Below, one piece after another: positions 60,241-64,000 of a stretch of DNA of 64,000 nucleotides (within the stretch, counting starts at the first letter, position 1; each line of letters begins with the position of its first letter). Below the pieces are notes generated by a model. That model was not told the origin of the DNA and did not search any database. It saw only the letters and a program-made list of their open reading frames with translations. The translations under genes were made by a program, and so were the position numbers. The stretch is from Streptomyces puniciscabiei (lineage in GTDB: Bacteria > Actinomycetota > Actinomycetes > Streptomycetales > Streptomycetaceae). The DNA is taken from assembly GCF_006715785.1 (NCBI RefSeq), contig NZ_VFNX01000004.1:124001-188000 (forward strand), in the 5' to 3' direction.

Positions 60241-60706
60241 GACACCTCTCGGCAGACCGGTCCGGGCACCTGTGCGGCGCCGGACGGCTCGGTGCTCACC
60301 GTACGGACCGTGCACGACCGGGATCACGCGCTGCTCGCCGCGGACAGCTCGGTGGGGCACAGCAAGCAGCGCCGCCTGAACGCCCTGCCCGCCGCGCGCA
60401 CGGAAGCCCCGAGCCCCGAACTGGACGCCGTCGGCCAGAAGTTCATCGCGCGAGGACGCGGCGCACACCGCCGAACTGGCCGAACGCGACCGGGCGTTGA
60501 ACACCGTGCTCGCGCCGAGCCGTACCGAGCGGCTCAAGGGGCCCGTCATTGACTGGCGAGTCACGGCTGCGGTTCCGACAGCCTCGGTGTCCCGATCGCC
60601 GAGCGGCTGACCGACACGCCGCACACCGCGTACGCGAAACGCCCGCAACGACCCGGCCGACCCCACCCGGAGCGCACCCTGCTCGGCGGGCGCTGCCGAT
60701 CCGGCC
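60241..60706 (+). pseudogene. Decayed gene with several frameshifts
   Basis: The 523 bases between the hypothetical protein and the next stop hold coding-like DNA broken into pieces. Frame A: VLTVRTVHDRDHALLAADSS and SPELDAVGQKFIA (to about 60450). Frame B: EDAAHTAELAERDRALNTVLAP and SRTERLKGPVID (about 60452-60550). Frame A again: SHGCGSDSLGVPIAERLTDT, then a further shift to NDPADPTRS. Each piece reads as normal protein, and the joins fit single-base changes. I do not recognise the parent family. Sequencing error is a less likely alternative. Confidence 0.5.
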
Positions 60707-62185
60707 TCAGTCCACCGGCCAGGTGTGGGCGGGGGCGTTGAGGTGCATGTAGTCGATGTACAGCTGGGTCATCTGCCGCAGGGCCTCATGGCGGCCGGCG
60801 CGCGTGGTGGCGTCGAGGTGGTGGAACATCTCCTTCTGCCACACGGCGCCGTTGCGTGCCGTCACACAACGCTGCTCGATGATGCCGAGCAACGGCTCGC
60901 GCCACGCGTCGTCCATGCCGGAGTGCTCGAGGCCACGGTGCGCGAGCGGCAGCAGCCGGCGCAGGACCAGTTCCGGCACCGGCACCTCGCCCATCCCGGG
61001 CCAGTACAGCAGGGCGTCGATGCCGCGCCGGGCGGCGGTGTGCAGATTGTCCTCGGCGGCCGCGAACGACATCCGTGACCACACCGGCCGGTCCTCCTCC
61101 ACCAGGGCCCGGGTGAGGCCGTAGTAGAAGGCGCCGTTGGCGAGGGTGTCGGCGACGGTCGGTCCGGCGGGCAGCACACGGTTCTCCACCCGGATGTGCG
61201 GGACGTCGTGGGAGACGGCGTACACCGGGCGGTTCCAGCGGTAGATCGTGCCGTTGTGCAGGGTCAGTTCGCCGAGTTCCGGGATGTCACCGCGGTCCAG
61301 GGTCTCCGCCGGGTCCTGCTCCTCGCACAGCGGGAGGAGTGCGGGGAAGTAGCGCAGGTTCTCCTCGAAGAGGTCGAAGACGCTGTTGATCCACCGTTCC
61401 CCGAACCACACCCGGGGCCGTACGCCCTGCACCTTGATCTCCTCCGGGCGGGTGTCCGTGGCCTGTTCGAACAGTGGGATACGGGTCTCGTGCCACAGCT
61501 CCTTGCCGAACAGGAACGGCGAGTTCGCCGCCAGTGCGACCTGGACCCCGGCGATGGACTGCGCCGCGTTCCAGTAGGGTGCGAACTCCTCGGGGGAGAC
61601 CTGGAGATGGAACTGCGTGCTCGTGCACGCCGCCTCCGGGGTGATGGTGTCCGCGTAGGTGCGCAGCCGGTCCACACCGTCCACCTCGATGCGCAGGTCC
61701 TCGCCGCGGGCGGCGAAGATCTGGTCGTTGAGCAGCTGGTAGCGCGGGTTCTCCGACAGGGTCTCCTCGCCGATGTCCTCCTGGCGCAGGGTGGGCAGGA
61801 TTCCGATCATGATCAGCCGCGTGCCGGTCGACCTGGCCCGCTCGTCCGCGTGGTTCAGCGCTGCGCGGATCTCCGACTCCCACGCGTCGGGACCGCCCGC
61901 CGTCAGCCGCCGGGGCGGGACGTTGATCTCCAGGTTGAAGCGGCCCAGCTCGGTGGACCAGGCGGGGTCGGAGATCGCCTTCAGCACATCGGTGTTGCGC
62001 ATCGCCGGCTCGGCGTCGTCGCCGACCAGGTTCAGCTCGATCTCCAGACCGACCTGCGGCCGCTCGGACTCGAACCGCGACTCGCGAAGCATCTGCGCCA
62101 GCGCGTCCAGGCACGCGTGCATCTTGATCCGGTACCGGCGGCGGTCCTCGCGGGTGAAGACGAGCGCCGGGACGTCACGTCCCAT
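60707..62185 (-). CDS. Glutamate-cysteine ligase family protein
   Basis: A 492-residue ATP-dependent carboxylate-amine ligase of the GCS2-like group. Family elements: QVGLEIELNLVGDDAEPAMRN (metal-binding Glu), LGRFNLEINVPPRRL, ACTSTQFHLQVSPEEF, and FGERWINSVFDLFEENLRYFPALLPL. In actinobacteria without glutathione such enzymes may make gamma-glutamyl compounds (for example in ergothioneine-type pathways) or modify other amines. ATG 62185 has GGAGG. It appears to be a single-gene unit; the upstream gap of 243 bases has no clear regulator site. Confidence 0.85.
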   Translation of the reverse strand: MGRDVPALVFTREDRRRYRIKMHACLDALAQMLRESRFESERPQVGLEIELNLVGDDAEPAMRNTDVLKAISDPAWSTELGRFNLEINVPPRRLTAGGPDAWESEIRAALNHADERARSTGTRLIMIGILPTLRQEDIGEETLSENPRYQLLNDQIFAARGEDLRIEVDGVDRLRTYADTITPEAACTSTQFHLQVSPEEFAPYWNAAQSIAGVQVALAANSPFLFGKELWHETRIPLFEQATDTRPEEIKVQGVRPRVWFGERWINSVFDLFEENLRYFPALLPLCEEQDPAETLDRGDIPELGELTLHNGTIYRWNRPVYAVSHDVPHIRVENRVLPAGPTVADTLANGAFYYGLTRALVEEDRPVWSRMSFAAAEDNLHTAARRGIDALLYWPGMGEVPVPELVLRRLLPLAHRGLEHSGMDDAWREPLLGIIEQRCVTARNGAVWQKEMFHHLDATTRAGRHEALRQMTQLYIDYMHLNAPAHTWPVD

Positions 62186-62428
62186 CGGCCCTCCAGGATG
62201 CCCCTCGTCGCAGCCCTCCCCACCAGCGTCGCACCAACGCACGAGCCACACCAGGCGCGGCCGGCAGCCCTGGCCGGCGCCACCCGGGGTGAGCCGCGCT
62301 CAGGGCCCCGGCCGGTGCGTCCGTACCGGGGTGTGCACAGCGCGTGGTGGCGCCGTCCGGCCGGAGTGCCGCACCGCACGGGCAGGGGGCGGTGGCCCCG
62401 GGCAGGCGCAGGTTGCGAAGATGGGCCC

Positions 62429-63532
62429 ATGACCACCTCGCCCGGCGCTCGCCGGCCCACGATCGCCGACGTCGCCGCGGCGGCGTCGGTGTCGCGGACC
62501 ACGGTGTCCCACGCCCTCAACGGCATCGGCAAGGTCGACCCGCGCACCCGCGAACGCATCAAGAAGATCGCCGCCGAACTGGGGTACCGGCCCAACCTGC
62601 GCGCCCAGCGGTTGCGCCGGGGCCAGGCGAAGGCCATCGCGCTGGCGTCCTCGATGCCGTTCGCGGTGGCCGGCGGTCCCTCGCGGCTCGGCTTCTACAT
62701 GGAGGTGGCCGCCGCCGCGGCCGAGCGGGCCCTCGTCCACGGCTACGCCCTCGTGCTGATCCCCCCGGTGCAGTCGGGATCCGCGCTCTACTCCGTCGAC
62801 ATCGACGGCGCCATCGTGGTCGAACCCGAGGCGGACGACGCCGCCGTGGCCCAACTGCGCGAGCGCGGCCTGCCGTACGTCGCGCTGGGCCGGCCCACCG
62901 CACCGGACGACGACGCTCCCTACGTGGACCTGCACGGCGGCAGGGTGGTCGAACTGCTCCTGGACCACCTGCGCGACCAGGGCGCCCGCAGCCCGGCGCT
63001 CATCGTCGGCGCGGGCACCCGGCACTCGGCGGTCGACGCCCGCGCCGCCTACGAACGGATCGCCGCCGCCCACGGCCGGCCGCCCATCGTCGCCACCGCC
63101 CCGGAGGACGGCGGCGAGCAGGCGGGGTACGACCGGTGTGCCGCGCTGCTCGCGGAGCACCCCGGCATCGACGCGCTGTGCGTGCTCGTCGACGCCTTCG
63201 CGGTCGGCGCCGTACGGGCGCTGCGGGACGCGGGCCGCCGTGTCCCCGAGGACGTCATGGTCGTCACCCGGTACGACGGGCTGCGCGCCCGCACCTGCGA
63301 ACCCCCGCTCACCGCGGTCGACTTGGGCCTGGACCGGGCCGCCGCGGACGCGGTGGAGCTGCTCCTCGCCCGGCTGGGCGCGCGCCCGGAAACAGGCGGG
63401 GCGGCCGGGTCGGCGGACACCGGGCCGGCGGACACCGGGCGCGAGGTACCGGCCGCCGCGCCCCGGCTCGTCCCGCGAGCCTCCTCCCTGCGCCGTGCAC
63501 CGGGCCCGGGCGACGGGGCCCCGGCAACCTAG
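62429..63532 (+). CDS. LacI family transcriptional regulator
   Basis: A 367-residue regulator. The HTH and hinge are RPTIADVAAAASVSRTTVSHALNGIGKVDPRTRERIKKIAAELGYRPNLRAQRLRRG (about residues 8-65), followed by a periplasmic-binding-protein sensor domain. The C-terminal 50 residues are low-complexity, with a tandem SADTGPADTG duplication, and unlikely to be part of the fold. ATG 62429 has a weak GAAGATGGG. Target and ligand unknown; the nearest LacI-like operator in the window is 35 kb away at the GH92 gene. Confidence 0.9.
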   Translation: MTTSPGARRPTIADVAAAASVSRTTVSHALNGIGKVDPRTRERIKKIAAELGYRPNLRAQRLRRGQAKAIALASSMPFAVAGGPSRLGFYMEVAAAAAERALVHGYALVLIPPVQSGSALYSVDIDGAIVVEPEADDAAVAQLRERGLPYVALGRPTAPDDDAPYVDLHGGRVVELLLDHLRDQGARSPALIVGAGTRHSAVDARAAYERIAAAHGRPPIVATAPEDGGEQAGYDRCAALLAEHPGIDALCVLVDAFAVGAVRALRDAGRRVPEDVMVVTRYDGLRARTCEPPLTAVDLGLDRAAADAVELLLARLGARPETGGAAGSADTGPADTGREVPAAAPRLVPRASSLRRAPGPGDGAPAT

Positions 63533-63544
63533 CGGCCCGCGGGA

Positions 63545-64000
63545 TCACGTCCCGGCCATCAGAACCACGCCCGACACCAGGGCGAAGACAAGGACGAAGG
63601 CCCGCATCTTCCGCGCATCCAGGCGCCGGTGCACGAGGCGGCTGAGCCAGGCTCCCGCCGCGAGCGCGGGCAGCAGCAGGAGCGCCCAGCCCATGTCCGC
63701 CGGACGACCGCGCCCGGTGACGAACAGCAGGGCCAGCGAGGCGACTTCGCCCACCAGAAAGCAGGCGGCGACCGTGGCCCGCAGCTCGCCGGGCGGCCGG
63801 TGCTGGTAGACGAGCGCGAGGGGCGGGCCGCCCACGCCGGTCGCGGTCTCGGTCAGGCCGGTGACGACGCCGGCGCCCAGGTAGGCACCGCGCCCGGGCA
63901 CGAACGACGGCACGACGAGGCTCACCACGGCCGCCAGCACCGTCGCCGCGCCGACGACGGCTCCGAGAGCGCCCTCGGGGATCGCCCACAGCAGCGCCAG
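63545..64000 (-). CDS. TSUP (TauE/SafE) family permease, 5' end outside window
   Basis: The C-terminal 151 codons of a sulfite/sulfonate exporter-type permease; the frame is open to the window edge. LGAGVVTGLTETATGVGGPPLALVYQ carries the TSUP repeat motif (G-hydrophobic-GGPPLA) and four to five helices are seen. Family length is about 250-270 residues, so the first repeat lies beyond. It converges with the LacI gene with 12 bases between stops. Confidence 0.88.
   Translation of the reverse strand: MALLWAIPEGALGAVVGAATVLAAVVSLVVPSFVPGRGAYLGAGVVTGLTETATGVGGPPLALVYQHRPPGELRATVAACFLVGEVASLALLFVTGRGRPADMGWALLLLPALAAGAWLSRLVHRRLDARKMRAFVLVFALVSGVVLMAGT

Overview
The window is a 64 kb piece of an actinobacterial chromosome, almost certainly Streptomyces or a close relative. 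The evidence is very high GC with strong third-position G/C bias, GTG starts, Tat and Sec signal peptides on many hydrolases, mycothiol-type enzymes, SpoIIE/RsbU-like phosphatases, DasR-like chitinase boxes and many divergent TetR/target pairs. There is no rRNA, no intact tRNA that I can defend, no CRISPR array and no intact transposon. The gene content looks like accessory chromosome-arm DNA: short transcription units, secreted polymer-degrading enzymes and regulators, with scattered gene decay.

Layout. 1-4.7 kb: a partial SDR reductase, a Tat-exported dimethylformamidase-like protein, an M15-like peptidase lipoprotein and an APH-fold kinase. 4.8-12.2 kb: a secreted phosphoesterase, efeO-efeB iron uptake genes (efeU is not in the window), a NodB polysaccharide deacetylase, a GPR1/FUN34/YaaH-type membrane protein, and a prolyl iminopeptidase gene destroyed by a deletion that left a 19-bp inverted-repeat scar. 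12.3-17.2 kb: a DinB protein and two regulator/enzyme pairs of TetR type, each with a palindrome between the divergent genes. 17.2-24 kb: three SpoIIE-type phosphatases. Two are head-to-head PAS-PAS-GAF paralogues, one of which adds an HATPase domain and has Asn where a metal-binding Asp is expected; a mycothiol-dependent enzyme lies between the pair and the third. 24-31.5 kb: secreted GH92 mannosidase and GH54 arabinofuranosidase (divergent, with a LacI-like operator), an APC permease and a trypsin-like protease. 31.6-35.1 kb: a three-subunit non-oxidative hydroxyarylic acid decarboxylase (B-C-D) with a divergent AraC regulator.

35.1-38.9 kb: a tiny secreted protein with two DPWV motifs bracketed by cysteines, a probable frameshifted gene, a TPR protein, and a TetR / aldo-keto reductase pair with two matching operators. 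A luciferase-like monooxygenase gene follows, cut off after about 55 codons where a tRNA-like sequence begins. 39.1-46.6 kb: an OtrA/TetM-like ribosomal protection protein preceded by an overlapping leader ORF, an alpha/beta hydrolase, RidA, a universal stress protein, a secreted deacetylase-like protein, and an NmrA-like/TetR pair with two operators, one covering the regulator start. 46.7-50.8 kb: a DMT transporter, a GH18 chitinase with DasR-like boxes, a small unknown protein and a second mycothiol-dependent enzyme. 50.8-56.5 kb: a polyamine-type ABC importer (ATPase, binding protein, two permeases) divergent from a GntR/FadR regulator that is followed by a soluble Cache-domain protein. 56.5-64 kb: flavin reductase, EamA transporter, an azoreductase/HxlR pair, a hypothetical gene, a gene remnant with several frameshifts, a glutamate-cysteine ligase-like enzyme, a LacI regulator and a partial TSUP permease.

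How the genes work together. Several modules are self-contained: regulator-operator-enzyme pairs against small-molecule stress (azoreductase/HxlR, AKR/TetR, NmrA-like/TetR), polymer degradation with sugar-responsive operators (GH92, GH54, GH18), solute import with its own regulator (ABC/FadR/Cache), and phenolic acid decarboxylation. I found no single large new system. The most unusual items are the degenerate phosphatase-kinase paralogue, the leader ORF ahead of the ribosomal protection gene, the tRNA-like truncation junction, and the disulfide-bracketed small secreted protein.
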